Shown: one piece after another, positions 35,844 to 45,318 of the stretch
Layout: every line of letters begins with the position of its first letter
How positions within the stretch are numbered: position 1 is the first letter of the stretch
From: Maricaulis sp.
GTDB lineage: Bacteria > Pseudomonadota > Alphaproteobacteria > Caulobacterales > Maricaulaceae
Assembly (NCBI GenBank): GCA_002692855.1
Contig: NZMJ01000134.1
Location: 27,277 to 91,276, forward strand
DNA length: 64,000 nt
Reading direction: 5' to 3'
Position numbers and translations under genes: made by a program
The notes under the pieces: model-generated
What the model was told of the DNA's origin: nothing
The model's database searches: none
The model's input: only the letters and a program-made list of their open reading frames with translations

Positions 35844-36582
35844 CGCCGGCTTCCATGCCCGCTTCGCGGCCGTCCTGCGGGGCGGAAAGGATGTGGCGCG
35901 CGATGGCTTCGTGCCGGAACCGGGACACGCCGCGGCGCTGAGCGTCTACCGCAATACCGTTGTGCGCGGCGTGATCGATGTGCTGGGCGACAATTATCCG
36001 TCCGTCCGATTCCTTGCCGGAGATGGCAATTTCGCGGCGCTGGCCAAGTCCTACTGGCAGGCTCACCCACCGCACGCCGGGCCGATGCTGCTCTATGGGG
36101 ACGGCTTTGCCGACCATCTCAGCCACGAGGCGCCGCGCGGCATGCCTGCCTTCCTGCCGGCCATCGCCCGCATCGACCGCGCCTGGGGGGAGGCCCACCA
36201 CAGCGCGGATGCGCCCACCTTGTCGCCGGGCGATATCCGCACGCTGGACGCAGACGGGTTTTCCGGTCTGTTCGTGGATCTCCATCCTTCCGTGAGGCGT
36301 CCGGCCCATGACCGGCCAATTCTTACGACCTGGACGGCAGCGCGGTTCCAGTCGCGGGTCGAGCGGGCGGGGACGCAATGCGAGGAGACAGTCCTGGTGT
36401 GGCGGCCCGCAATGGAGGTGCGCTACCGCACGCTCTCGGCCACGGAAATCATACTCCTGAACGCGCTGGATGACGGCCTGCCGCTCGGCGAGGCCGCGCA
36501 TGTGAGCGGCGCCAGCCCTGATCTTTTCATCCGTCTGTTGAAGGACGGCGTCTTCGCGAGGGACAGACATGACAGAATTTGA
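35836..36582 (+). CDS. bufC: DUF2063 partner protein of the MNIO enzyme
   Basis: A 248-residue protein with the DUF2063 N-terminal domain (FHARFAAVLRGG, ALSVYRNTVVRGVIDVLGDNYPSVRFLAGD), the usual partner of DUF692 proteins, thought to bind the precursor leader and guide modification. The C-terminal part (SATEIILLNALDDGLPLGEAA) resembles a winged-helix recognition domain. It overlaps bufB by 8 bases and the DoxX gene by 14. Confidence 0.9.
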   Translation: MSDAGFHARFAAVLRGGKDVARDGFVPEPGHAAALSVYRNTVVRGVIDVLGDNYPSVRFLAGDGNFAALAKSYWQAHPPHAGPMLLYGDGFADHLSHEAPRGMPAFLPAIARIDRAWGEAHHSADAPTLSPGDIRTLDADGFSGLFVDLHPSVRRPAHDRPILTTWTAARFQSRVERAGTQCEETVLVWRPAMEVRYRTLSATEIILLNALDDGLPLGEAAHVSGASPDLFIRLLKDGVFARDRHDRI

Positions 36583-37147
36583 TGGCAATCCACCCCTCTT
36601 CGGGCCGCTCGGGCGGCTCTATTACCGGGGTTTCGGGGCGGTTCAGCGCGTCGTCACCCACGATGCGACGGCGCTATTCCTGCGCGTCGTCATTGCCGGA
36701 GTGTTCTGGCGGTCGCTCCTGACCAAGGTGCAGACCTTCGGCCTGTTCGGCTACACCGAGCTGATCAATGACTTCGCGGTGCAGCGTTATCACCTGAAGC
36801 TGCCCGTCCTGCCCCTTGATTTGCGCCCGGCCGTCATCGGGCAGTTCGAAGGCGACTTTGCCTTGCCGCTGATCCCCGGCGAGGTCGCCGCCTGGATGGC
36901 GACGCTCGGTGAATTCATTCTGCCCATCCTCCTGGTGATGGGTCTCCTGACGCGATTTGCGGCCGCCGGGCTTCTGGGCATGACGCTGGTCATCCAGATC
37001 TTCGTCTTCCCCGAAGCGTGGTGGGGCACACATGCTTTATGGGCCGCGATCCTGATCTACCTGGTGTCACGCGGCGGCGGGCGCTGGTCCGTGGACGGAC
37101 TGGCAGGGCAGTTCGGTCCCCGGCTGGCCGCGCGCAGAGCGCCCTAG
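36569..37147 (+). CDS. bufD: DoxX family membrane protein of the bufferin operon
   Basis: A 192-residue inner-membrane protein with four helices, DoxX-like (LRVVIAGVFWRSLLTKV in helix 1; LGEFILPILLVMGLLTRFAAAGLLGM in helices 2-3). DoxX proteins regularly end buf-type operons, and some relatives are quinone-linked. Its exact role with the modified peptide is not known. The start overlaps bufC by 14 bases. The gene ends at the converging YceI gene. Confidence 0.85.
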   Translation: MTEFDGNPPLFGPLGRLYYRGFGAVQRVVTHDATALFLRVVIAGVFWRSLLTKVQTFGLFGYTELINDFAVQRYHLKLPVLPLDLRPAVIGQFEGDFALPLIPGEVAAWMATLGEFILPILLVMGLLTRFAAAGLLGMTLVIQIFVFPEAWWGTHALWAAILIYLVSRGGGRWSVDGLAGQFGPRLAARRAP

Positions 37148-37740
37148 CGGACGAAAACCAGATAGGCGCTGACGGCCGCCACGGGCGAGACTGAATCAAG
37201 ACCCGCGAGGGCTTCGAGCAGTTCGACCTGAGGTCCGAGCCGGAAATCACGCGCATCGACCATGACCGGTTCCGCGGTCGCGACGATCACGGTGTCGCGT
37301 CCGGCGCGGGTCACCAGCACGTCGGCGTAGATCGAGCGCGGCGTCGAGGCGAGCGTGACCGTCAGGGTCAGTTCGGTGCGGATGGTCTCGCCGATTTCGA
37401 GCGATTCAAATTCGTCGAGGTCGATCTGGGTGTCGATGGCGATCTGGGGGTGGTTGCGGCTCTGGAAGACATGCTCGACCAGGCGCTCATTGCGGATATC
37501 GACAAAGGTTTCGACCGTCTCGGTCTGGACTGCGACATGGGCGTTGCCGGCCTCGTCGACCGACCCGGTCAGGGTGGCAAAATGGCTGGCTTCCAGCACA
37601 CTCTCATTCTTCACCGAAACAAAGCTGAGCGTCGAAGCCTCGCCATTCAGCGTCCAGTCGGTTTGCGGCGTGTCCGAACAGGCCGCCAGCGTCACAAGGC
37701 TGCCGAGAATCAGCGATAAGAGGACGCGTGGCTTGAACAT
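37144..37740 (-). CDS. YceI-like lipoprotein
   Basis: A 198-residue lipoprotein (SLVTLAAC-S lipobox, Cys21). The mature part starts DWTLNGEASTLSFVSVKNESV and continues with alternating strands of a YceI-type lipocalin barrel, whose relatives bind isoprenoids such as polyprenyl pyrophosphate. GGAG lies 8 bases before ATG 37738-37740; the frame opens upstream to 37788. It converges on bufD with a 4-base overlap. Confidence 0.82.
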   Translation of the reverse strand: MFKPRVLLSLILGSLVTLAACSDTPQTDWTLNGEASTLSFVSVKNESVLEASHFATLTGSVDEAGNAHVAVQTETVETFVDIRNERLVEHVFQSRNHPQIAIDTQIDLDEFESLEIGETIRTELTLTVTLASTPRSIYADVLVTRAGRDTVIVATAEPVMVDARDFRLGPQVELLEALAGLDSVSPVAAVSAYLVFVR

Positions 37741-37810
37741 GGAGACACTCCGTGATGGGTTGCCGACTGATTTCGATCCATCATTCATAGCATGAGATAG
37801 GGCGCGCGCC

Positions 37811-39088
37811 TTGGCCTTCTACCGTAACGTACTGGTCCTGATGATCTCGATGGCGCTGCTGCATGTGGCGACCGGGGGGCTGGCGGTGGTGTTGCCGGTT
37901 GCGATGGCTGCGGACCAGTGGTCCGGGCTCGCCATCGGTGCCGTGGCCGCCGCCTATGCCGGCGGGTTCATGGCCGGAGCCATCTATGCGCCGCGCTTCA
38001 TCGCACGGGTCGGGCATATCCGTGCCTTTGCCGCAGCGGCAGGCGTGGCGGCGGGCACCACCCTGATCCTCGGTCTCGATACCCAGGCGCTGCTCTGGTT
38101 CCTCGCGCGTTTCGCCTTCGGGGCCTCGACCGCCGTGATGTTTGCCGTCGCCGACAGCTGGGTGGCGGATGTCACTCCGGCGAACCGCCGCGGGTCGGTG
38201 TTTGCCATCTACCAGAATGCCGGACGCGCCGGCCTCGTCCTCGGCCCGTTCCTCCTCGCCCTTCCGGGCATGGACCTGACGCGCGGCTTCCTGCTGATCG
38301 GCGTTTTCACCGCTTTCGCACTGGTGCCAATCACCGCGACGCGCCGGGAGCAGCCGCGCGCACCGCGTCCGATCCTGATCCTGCCGACGCGGCTGATCCA
38401 GATTGCCCCGGCGGCGGCGGCCAGCGTGTTCGTGGCCGGGATGGTCAATTCGGGATTGCTGGCCTTCGTGCCGATCTGGGCCGAGAGCCTGGGCATGTCG
38501 GACGTGGTGGACGGCAGTGCGACCGGCGTGGCGCTGGGCGCCGCACCGCTTGTCATGGCTGCCATCTATGTCTTCGCGATGGCGAGCCAGTGGCCGGCCG
38601 GCATCCTGTCAGACCGGATCGACCGGCGGCTCGTGATTGCGGGCCTGGCCGGTGCGGCAGGCGCAATCACCACGCTGTTGTTCATCTTTATCGATCCGGG
38701 CCTGACGATGGGCCTGATCCTCATCGGACTTTGGGGCGGCACTGCGCTGATCCACTACGGCGTGGCGGTGGCGCACGCCAATGACCGCGCCGAGCCCGAG
38801 GACATGCCGGGCCTGGCGTCCTCGCTGCTGCTGACCTGGGCGATCGGGTCGGTGATCGGGCCGCTGGTCGCCGGGGCATTCTATGCCAGCGCGATGGGTA
38901 TGCGCGGTGTATTCCTTTATGCCGCGATCTGCCTGTTTGCGCTGACCGGAGTGATGTTCATCCGCAGCCGGGCCAAGCCTGCGACCCCCGTCGCCGAGCG
39001 GGAAGAATTCAAGGACATCCGGGCGACATCACCGGTTCTCGCCGAAGTCGACGAGGATGGTGAATACACCGTGGGCGAACCTGAATAG
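37811..39088 (+). CDS. MFS transporter
   Basis: A 425-residue major facilitator with 12 hydrophobic helices. The conserved loop 2-3 region (YAPRFIARVGHIR) and helix 4-5 signature (RFAFGASTAVMFAVADSWVADVTP) place it in the YcaD/YfkF-like group. A charged C-terminal tail of about 35 residues ends it. It starts with TTG at 37811. Substrate unknown. Confidence 0.85.
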   Translation: MAFYRNVLVLMISMALLHVATGGLAVVLPVAMAADQWSGLAIGAVAAAYAGGFMAGAIYAPRFIARVGHIRAFAAAAGVAAGTTLILGLDTQALLWFLARFAFGASTAVMFAVADSWVADVTPANRRGSVFAIYQNAGRAGLVLGPFLLALPGMDLTRGFLLIGVFTAFALVPITATRREQPRAPRPILILPTRLIQIAPAAAASVFVAGMVNSGLLAFVPIWAESLGMSDVVDGSATGVALGAAPLVMAAIYVFAMASQWPAGILSDRIDRRLVIAGLAGAAGAITTLLFIFIDPGLTMGLILIGLWGGTALIHYGVAVAHANDRAEPEDMPGLASSLLLTWAIGSVIGPLVAGAFYASAMGMRGVFLYAAICLFALTGVMFIRSRAKPATPVAEREEFKDIRATSPVLAEVDEDGEYTVGEPE

Positions 39089-39107
39089 CGAAGGCTGGCC
39101 GCTCGCG

Positions 39108-39135
39108 TTGCGCCGCACCATCCCGGTGTTATAAG
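39108..39135 (+). promoter_or_regulatory. Candidate promoter of sucC
   Basis: TTGCGC (39108-39113) and TATAAG (39130-39135), 16 bases apart, lie 62 bases upstream of the sucC ATG in the 109-base gap after the MFS gene. Confidence 0.45.
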
Positions 39136-39197
39136 CGGAGGCTAATTCCCGGCCGTTCGCCGACCGATTCCCATTCCGGACTGAAGGCTCGCTCTCC

Positions 39198-40391
39198 ATG
39201 AACATTCACGAATACCAGGCCAAGGCGCTTCTGAAATCCTTTGGTGCGCCGGTCGCTGACGGCGCTGCTGCCACCACGCCGGCCGAGGCGGAAGCGGCGG
39301 CCAAAATGCTGCCCGGACCCTTGTGGGTCGTGAAGGCGCAGATCCATGCCGGCGGACGCGGCAAGGGCAAGTTCAAGGAGAGCGCGGCGGGCGAAAAGGG
39401 CGGTGTGCGCCTGGCCAAGTCGGTCGCCGAGGTGCGCGAATTTGCCAGCCAGATGCTCGGCAATACGCTGGTGACGAAGCAGACGGGCGACGCCGGAAAG
39501 CAGGTCAATCGTCTCTATATCGAAGACGGCGCCGACATTGCCCGCGAGCTTTACCTGTCGGTTCTGGTTGATCGTGCGACCAGCCGCATTGCCTTCGTCT
39601 GCTCGACCGAGGGCGGGATGGACATCGAGGCGGTTGCCGAGGAAACGCCGGAAAAGATCCACACCATCCATGTCGACCCGGCGGCGGGCTATGCGCCTTA
39701 TGTGGGCCGCAAGATTGCCGCGGCGCTCGCTCTTGAAGGCGACCAGGTCAAGCAGTGCGTCAAGCTGATGGGCCAGATCTACAAGGCATTCACCGAGAAG
39801 GACATGAGCCTTCTGGAGATCAACCCGCTGATCGTCACCGACCAGGGCAATCTGCACGTGCTCGACGCCAAGGTCGGTTTCGACAACAACGCCCTTTACC
39901 GTCACCCGGACATTGTCGACCTGCGCGACCTGACCGAGGAAGACGACAAGGAAATCGAGGCCTCGAAATACGACCTCGCCTATATCGCGCTCGACGGCAC
40001 GATCGGCTGCATGGTCAACGGTGCAGGCCTTGCCATGTCGACGATGGACATCATCAAGCTCTACGGCGCGGAGCCGGCGAACTTCCTTGATGTCGGCGGC
40101 GGCGCGTCGAAGGAAAAGGTCACGGCGGCGTTCAAGATCATCACCGCCGATCCCAACGTCAAAGGCATCCTGGTCAATATCTTCGGCGGCATCATGAAGT
40201 GTGATGTCATCGCCGAGGGCGTGATCGCGGCGGTCAAGGAAGTCGGTCTCAAAGTCCCGCTGGTCGTTCGCCTCGAAGGCACGAATGTCGAGAAGGGCAA
40301 GACCATCATTTCCGAGTCCGGGCTCGATGTGATCCCTGCCGACGATCTCGACGACGCGGCGAAAAAGATCGTCGCGGCGGTCAAGAAGTAG
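39198..40391 (+). CDS. sucC: Succinyl-CoA synthetase, beta subunit (ADP-forming)
   Basis: A 397-residue ATP-grasp subunit. [16 protein letters not shown] opens the protein, [14 protein letters not shown] is the nucleotide-binding loop, [12 protein letters not shown] the metal site, and [15 protein letters not shown] the C-terminal ligase part. With SucD it converts succinyl-CoA to succinate with substrate-level phosphorylation. Length is standard. It is separated from sucD by two small genes, which is unusual. Confidence 0.96.
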   Translation: MNIHEYQAKALLKSFGAPVADGAAATTPAEAEAAAKMLPGPLWVVKAQIHAGGRGKGKFKESAAGEKGGVRLAKSVAEVREFASQMLGNTLVTKQTGDAGKQVNRLYIEDGADIARELYLSVLVDRATSRIAFVCSTEGGMDIEAVAEETPEKIHTIHVDPAAGYAPYVGRKIAAALALEGDQVKQCVKLMGQIYKAFTEKDMSLLEINPLIVTDQGNLHVLDAKVGFDNNALYRHPDIVDLRDLTEEDDKEIEASKYDLAYIALDGTIGCMVNGAGLAMSTMDIIKLYGAEPANFLDVGGGASKEKVTAAFKIITADPNVKGILVNIFGGIMKCDVIAEGVIAAVKEVGLKVPLVVRLEGTNVEKGKTIISESGLDVIPADDLDDAAKKIVAAVKK

Positions 40392-40402
40392 CGACCGGGC
40401 CG

Positions 40403-40729
40403 ATGATGCTCGTCCTCTTCATTCTCATGTCGGGTGCCGGAATCGGCGCAGCCTTCGTGCTGCGTCACCGCATCCGGGCATGGCGGTGGAATGTGTTCGC
40501 CGCCCTGCTGATCATGGGGATGCTGGGACCGATGTTCGTCGGTCAGCTGATTGCCCTTCTCGTATCGGGCGGGGTCGAAACGAGCATCACCGAATGCCGC
40601 GCCGCAGGCGGTGACAACTGCAATGACGCGACCGTGTTCCTGGTGACACCGCTGATCGCCGGGATCGCGGCGGGCGCAGGCTGGTTCTGCGGCGCGCTGG
40701 GCTTCAAGTTCACGGGGGCGGAAGGATGA
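40403..40729 (+). CDS. Small membrane protein between sucC and sucD
   Basis: A 108-residue protein with three hydrophobic segments (about 2-20, 28-53 and 79-102). The loop after helix 2 has two cysteines ([11 protein letters not shown]). No family recognised. It starts 11 bases after sucC and overlaps the thioesterase gene by ATGA, so it is part of the suc transcript. Confidence 0.68.
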   Translation: MMLVLFILMSGAGIGAAFVLRHRIRAWRWNVFAALLIMGMLGPMFVGQLIALLVSGGVETSITECRAAGGDNCNDATVFLVTPLIAGIAAGAGWFCGALGFKFTGAEG

Positions 40730-41172
40730 CCGACCGCTCCCACTTCACCTTCTTTCACACCCACCGGGTGCGCTGGGCCGAGGTCGATGCGCAGGCGATC
40801 GTGTTCAACGCGAACTATTTCGTCTTCGTGGACCATGCGGTCAGCGAGTATTTTCGCGCCGTCGACCTGATGTGGGACCGTACGAAGGAGCTGGGCTGCG
40901 ACTTCTTCACGGTCAATGCCAATTGCAATTTCCGCTCACCCGCACGCCTCGACGATCTGATCGAGATCGGCTTTCGCTGCCAGCGCTTCGGGACGAGCTC
41001 GGTCGAATACGCCTTTGCCATCTACCGCGACGGGGAATTGCTGGCTGACGGATCGATGACCTATGTCTGCGCAGACATCGAGACGCGCCGACCGATCCCG
41101 TTGCCCGCTGCCTATACCGACGCCATCACCGCTTTCGAGAAAACGCCGCCGCAACAGCGGCAAGCTGCCTGA
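40726..41172 (+). CDS. Acyl-CoA thioesterase, hotdog fold (YbgC-like)
   Basis: A 148-residue hotdog protein. [25 protein letters not shown] is the YbgC/4HBT active-site helix with Asp in the catalytic place. It overlaps the small membrane gene (ATGA) and precedes sucD by 16 bases. Location inside the suc operon suggests it hydrolyses an acyl-CoA linked to this pathway or relieves CoA trapping, but this is inference. Paralogue of the protein at 20838. Confidence 0.85.
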   Translation: MTDRSHFTFFHTHRVRWAEVDAQAIVFNANYFVFVDHAVSEYFRAVDLMWDRTKELGCDFFTVNANCNFRSPARLDDLIEIGFRCQRFGTSSVEYAFAIYRDGELLADGSMTYVCADIETRRPIPLPAAYTDAITAFEKTPPQQRQAA

Positions 41173-41188
41173 ACAAGGAAGTTCCTCC

Positions 41189-42085
41189 ATGTCCGTACTC
41201 GTGAACAAGAATACCAAGGTCATTTGCCAGGGCATCACCGGCAAGAACGGCACCTTCCACACCGAACAGGCCATCGAATACGGCACGTCCATGGTCGCCG
41301 GCGTGACGCCGGGCAAGGGCGGGCAGAAATGGGAGGGCGCAGGCGCTTCGCTGCCGATCTATGACACGGTGAGCCAGGCCAAGGACGAAACCGGCGCGAA
41401 CGCGACCGTCATCTATGTGCCGCCCCCCTTCGCCGCAGATGCGATCCTGGAAGCCATCGATGCGGAGATCGAGCTGATCGTGACGATCACCGAAGGCGTG
41501 CCGGTCGCCGACATGGTCAAGGTGAAGCGCGCGCTGACCGGCTCGAAGTCGCGCCTCGTCGGCCCGAACTGCCCGGGCGTCATCACGCCGGGCGAGTGCA
41601 AGATCGGCATCATGCCCGGGCATATCCACATGCGCGGCTCGGTCGGCATCGTGTCGCGTTCCGGCACGCTGACCTATGAAGCGGTCAAGCAGACAACCGA
41701 CGCCAAGCTGGGTCAGACGACCTGCATCGGCATCGGCGGCGACCCGGTGAACGGCACCAATTTCATCGATTGCCTCGAGCTTTTCCTTGGCGACGACGAA
41801 ACCCAGTCGATCGTGATGATCGGCGAGATCGGCGGTTCGGCCGAAGAAGAAGCGGCCGAATTCCTCAAGGCCGAAGCCAGGAAGGGCCGCAAGAAGCCGA
41901 TGGTCGGTTTCATCGCCGGCCGCACGGCGCCTCCGGGCCGCACGATGGGCCATGCCGGCGCAGTCGTGTCCGGCGGCAAGGGCGGTGCGGAAGACAAGAT
42001 CGAGGCGATGAAGTCCGCCGGGATCGTGGTTTCTGACAGCCCGGCGCGTATCGGCGTGACACTGGCGGAGCTCGTGAAGGGCTGA
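41189..42085 (+). CDS. sucD: Succinyl-CoA synthetase, alpha subunit
   Basis: A 298-residue subunit. [18 protein letters not shown] is the CoA-binding start, and the phosphorylated histidine lies in [22 protein letters not shown] and [12 protein letters not shown] are other family motifs. AAGGAAG precedes the ATG at 41189. The frame opens further upstream over the thioesterase end, which is not used. Ends before a clear terminator. Confidence 0.96.
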   Translation: MSVLVNKNTKVICQGITGKNGTFHTEQAIEYGTSMVAGVTPGKGGQKWEGAGASLPIYDTVSQAKDETGANATVIYVPPPFAADAILEAIDAEIELIVTITEGVPVADMVKVKRALTGSKSRLVGPNCPGVITPGECKIGIMPGHIHMRGSVGIVSRSGTLTYEAVKQTTDAKLGQTTCIGIGGDPVNGTNFIDCLELFLGDDETQSIVMIGEIGGSAEEEAAEFLKAEARKGRKKPMVGFIAGRTAPPGRTMGHAGAVVSGGKGGAEDKIEAMKSAGIVVSDSPARIGVTLAELVKG

Positions 42086-42114
42086 TCCCCGCCTGTTCAT
42101 CGGGAGGGTTTGCA

Positions 42115-42151
42115 GGCGCGGTTCGGTTTCGGACCGCGCCTTGCTTTTCTT
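42115..42151 (+). terminator. Rho-independent terminator after sucD
   Basis: GGCGCGGT (42115-42122) pairs with ACCGCGCC (42133-42140) over a 10-base loop, followed by TTGCTTTTCTT. It separates the sucCD transcript from sucAB. Confidence 0.85.
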
Positions 42152-42161
42152 ACCGACGAGT

Positions 42162-42256
42162 TGTCAGCATGTGTCAGGGCCCTTCCTTCCGCGCCAGAAG
42201 GGCGTAAATGGGTAGGGGAACGACCCGTTAAGCAACGGGCTGACATACCGCTGACA
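42162..42256. promoter_or_regulatory. Paired TGTCAG/CTGACA boxes upstream of sucA
   Basis: TGTCAG occurs at 42162 and 42172 (10 bases apart) and its inverse CTGACA at 42240 and 42251 (11 bases apart). A hairpin CCCGTT-AAGC-AACGGG (42224-42239) lies between. The spacing of about one helix turn suggests cooperative operator sites for the sucAB-lpd transcript. Confidence 0.35.
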
Positions 42257-42300
42257 TGAGGCCGCGCGATGTCCCCGCGCGGCAGCCGGGAAAGACCTCG

Positions 42301-45270
42301 ATGTCCGAACACTCGCGCTCCTCGCGCAATCAGAGTTTCCTCGACACCTCCTTCCTCTATGGCGGCAATGCCCGCTACCTCGAAGACATGGCCGCCGCCT
42401 ATGCGCGCGATCCCGGATCGGTTCCGGGCGAATGGCGCGACTTCTTTGCGGAAGTCGGCGATGGCGCCGCAGAGGCCGGCCACGCCGCGCGTGGTCCGTC
42501 ATGGAAGAAGAATGGCCCTGGCCGCGCCGACGAGTATGGCGAGGCGCTGGGTGTCATTGACGGCTCGGTCACACCGTCGCTGATCGAGAAGGTCGCGGAA
42601 CGCCATGACGGCGCCTCGGCAGAGGAGATCCGCGCCGCGACGCAGGATTCGATCCGCGCGATCATGATGATCCGCGCCTACCGCATGCGGGGCCACCTGG
42701 CCGCTGATCTCGATCCGCTGGACCTGGCAGGATTTGGCGAGCAGCCCGAGCTCGACCCTGAAACCTACGGCTTCACCGCCGCCGACATGGACCGCGAGAT
42801 TTTCATCGATGGCTATCTCGGGCTTGAAGCCGCGACACCGCGCGACATGCTGGCCATCCTGAAGCGGACCTATTGCGGACCGCTGGGCGTGGAGTTCATG
42901 CACATCTCCAACCCGGCCGAGAAAGCCTGGTTGCAGGAGCGGTTCGAAGGCCCGGAGAAGGGCATCAATTTCACGCCCGAGGGCAAGATCGCGATCCTGA
43001 AGAAGCTGATCGAGACCGAAGGCTTCGAGCAATTCCTGCAAAAGCGCTATCCCGGCACCAAGCGTTTCGGCCTTGATGGCGGCGAGGCGATGGTCCCGGC
43101 GCTGGAGCAGATCATCAAGCGCGGCGGCGCGATGGACGTCGAGGACATCATCATCGGCATGCCCCACCGGGGGCGCCTGAATGTGCTCGCAGCCGTGATG
43201 GGCAAGCCCTACCACCAGATCTTCCACGAATTCCAGTCCGGCACGTCTTCGGGCGAGTTCGGCTCGGGCGATGTGAAGTACCACCTCGGCGCCTCGTCGG
43301 ACCGCGAGTTCGACGGCAATACGGTTCACCTGTCGCTGACGGCCAACCCGTCGCACCTTGAAGCAGTCGATCCGGTTGTCCTCGGCAAGGCCCGCGCCAA
43401 GCAGACCAAGCTCCGGCGCGAGCACGGTTTCGACACCAACCAGGCACCGAAAGTGCTGCCGCTTCTGCTCCACGGCGATGCGGCCTTTGCCGGTCAGGGC
43501 ATTGTCGCGGAATGTCTGGGCCTGTCGGGTCTGCGCGGTCACCGCACGGGCGGGGCGATCCACTTCATCGTCAACAACCAGATCGGTTTCACGACCAGCC
43601 CGAAGGATTCGCGGTCCTCGCCCTATCCGTCGGACGTGGCGCTGATGGTCCAGGCGCCGATCTTCCACGTGAACGGGGATGACCCGGAAGCCACCGTCTA
43701 TGCGGCCAAGATGGCGACCGAATACCGCCAGCTTTTCGGCAAGGACGCGGTCATCGACATGTTCTGTTACCGGCGTTTCGGCCACAATGAGGGTGACGAT
43801 CCGTCCTTCACCCAGCCGATCATGTACCGGAAGATCAAGGAACACCCTTCCACGATCGAGCTCTATGCCAAGCGCCTGATCGAAGAGGGTGTGATCACCG
43901 AGGCCGAGCTGGAGAGCTGGCGCGGCGAGTTCGCCGGCTTCCTCGATTCCGAATTCGAGGCCGGCAAGGCGTTCGAACCCGAACAGGCCGACTGGCTCGA
44001 CGGGGTCTGGTCGGGGCTGGGACTGCCGGAGGAAGACGAGCGACGCGGCGAAACCGCCGTCCCCGTCGAACGGCTTCGCGACCTGGGCATGAAGTTCACC
44101 GAAATCCCCGATGACGTCGACGCGCACAAGACGCTGCGCCGCGTCTTTGACGGCCGCCGCTCGGCGATCGAGGCGGGCGAGGGCATCGACTGGGCAACGG
44201 CCGAACCCCTCGCCTTCGCAAGCCTGCTTGACGAGGGCTTCCCGGTGCGGCTGTCGGGCCAGGATTCCGGGCGCGGCACCTTCTCGCAGCGCCATTCCCA
44301 TATCGTCGATCAGCAGACCGAAGAACGCTACACGACGCTGAATCACCTCTCTGACCAGCAGGCCCGGTACGAGGTGATCGACACCATGCTGTCGGAAGAG
44401 GCGGTGCTGGGCTTCGAGTATGGCTATTCCCTGTCGGCCCCCAACACGCTGGTGATGTGGGAGGCGCAGTTCGGCGACTTCTACAATGGCGCGCAGGTGA
44501 TCGTGGACCAGTTCATCGCCGCCGGTGAACGCAAATGGCTGCGCATGTCCGGCCTCGTGATGCTGCTGCCCCACGGCTATGAAGGGCAGGGACCGGAACA
44601 CTCGTCGGCGCGGCTCGAACGCTTCCTGCAACAGTGTGCGCAGGACAATATGCAGGTCGCCAACTGCTCGACGCCGGCCAATTACTTTCACGTTCTGCGG
44701 CGCCAGATTCACCGCAATTTCCGCAAGCCGCTGGTGATCATGACGCCGAAATCGCTGCTGCGTCACAAGCGCTGCGTTTCAAATCTGAAGGCGATGGGCG
44801 AGGGCTCGTCCTTCCACCGGGTGCTGTGGGACGACGCCGACACGTCGGCGCGCGCCGAGGGCCAGCCGGTGACGAAGACCGAACTCGTTGCCGACGACAA
44901 GATCCGCCGCGTCGTGATGTGCTCGGGCAAGGTCTATTACGACCTGCTCGAAGCCCGGGAAGAGCGCGGCATCGACGACATCTACCTTTTGCGCGTCGAG
45001 CAATTCTATCCGGTTCCGGCGCGCTCGATGCTGAATGAACTGAAGCGCTTCCCGCAGGCGGAAATCGTCTGGTGCCAGGAAGAACCGCAGAATATGGGCG
45101 CGTGGAGCTTCATGGAGCCCAATATCGAATGGGTGCTTCAGCAGGCCGACGCCAAGATGCTGCGACCGCGCTATGCCGGCCGCCCGGCTTCGGCATCGAC
45201 CGCTGCCGGATCCGCCCAGAAACACAAGGAAGAGCAGGACGCGCTGATCGACGACGCGCTGTCTTCCTGA
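42301..45270 (+). CDS. sucA: 2-oxoglutarate dehydrogenase E1 component
   Basis: A 989-residue thiamine diphosphate enzyme that decarboxylates 2-oxoglutarate. Visible: the N-terminal E2-interaction segment (QSFLDTSFLYGGNARYLEDM), DIIIGMPHRGRLNVLA, the TPP/Mg motif HGDAAFAGQGIVAE to NNQIGFTT, and the second TPP contacts EAQFGDFYNGAQ. An earlier in-frame ATG (42256) gives 15 unconserved residues, so 42301 is preferred. Followed by sucB after 48 bases. Confidence 0.95.
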   Translation: MSEHSRSSRNQSFLDTSFLYGGNARYLEDMAAAYARDPGSVPGEWRDFFAEVGDGAAEAGHAARGPSWKKNGPGRADEYGEALGVIDGSVTPSLIEKVAERHDGASAEEIRAATQDSIRAIMMIRAYRMRGHLAADLDPLDLAGFGEQPELDPETYGFTAADMDREIFIDGYLGLEAATPRDMLAILKRTYCGPLGVEFMHISNPAEKAWLQERFEGPEKGINFTPEGKIAILKKLIETEGFEQFLQKRYPGTKRFGLDGGEAMVPALEQIIKRGGAMDVEDIIIGMPHRGRLNVLAAVMGKPYHQIFHEFQSGTSSGEFGSGDVKYHLGASSDREFDGNTVHLSLTANPSHLEAVDPVVLGKARAKQTKLRREHGFDTNQAPKVLPLLLHGDAAFAGQGIVAECLGLSGLRGHRTGGAIHFIVNNQIGFTTSPKDSRSSPYPSDVALMVQAPIFHVNGDDPEATVYAAKMATEYRQLFGKDAVIDMFCYRRFGHNEGDDPSFTQPIMYRKIKEHPSTIELYAKRLIEEGVITEAELESWRGEFAGFLDSEFEAGKAFEPEQADWLDGVWSGLGLPEEDERRGETAVPVERLRDLGMKFTEIPDDVDAHKTLRRVFDGRRSAIEAGEGIDWATAEPLAFASLLDEGFPVRLSGQDSGRGTFSQRHSHIVDQQTEERYTTLNHLSDQQARYEVIDTMLSEEAVLGFEYGYSLSAPNTLVMWEAQFGDFYNGAQVIVDQFIAAGERKWLRMSGLVMLLPHGYEGQGPEHSSARLERFLQQCAQDNMQVANCSTPANYFHVLRRQIHRNFRKPLVIMTPKSLLRHKRCVSNLKAMGEGSSFHRVLWDDADTSARAEGQPVTKTELVADDKIRRVVMCSGKVYYDLLEAREERGIDDIYLLRVEQFYPVPARSMLNELKRFPQAEIVWCQEEPQNMGAWSFMEPNIEWVLQQADAKMLRPRYAGRPASASTAAGSAQKHKEEQDALIDDALSS

Positions 45271-45318
45271 TCCCCGAAACCGCCACCGCCGCCACACTTC
45301 AATCCAAGGACGACCGAC

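Noticed and set aside
42499-44766. A 755-codon minus-strand frame opposite sucA
   Set aside because: Antisense shadow of sucA with Arg/His/Leu-rich composition and no domain.
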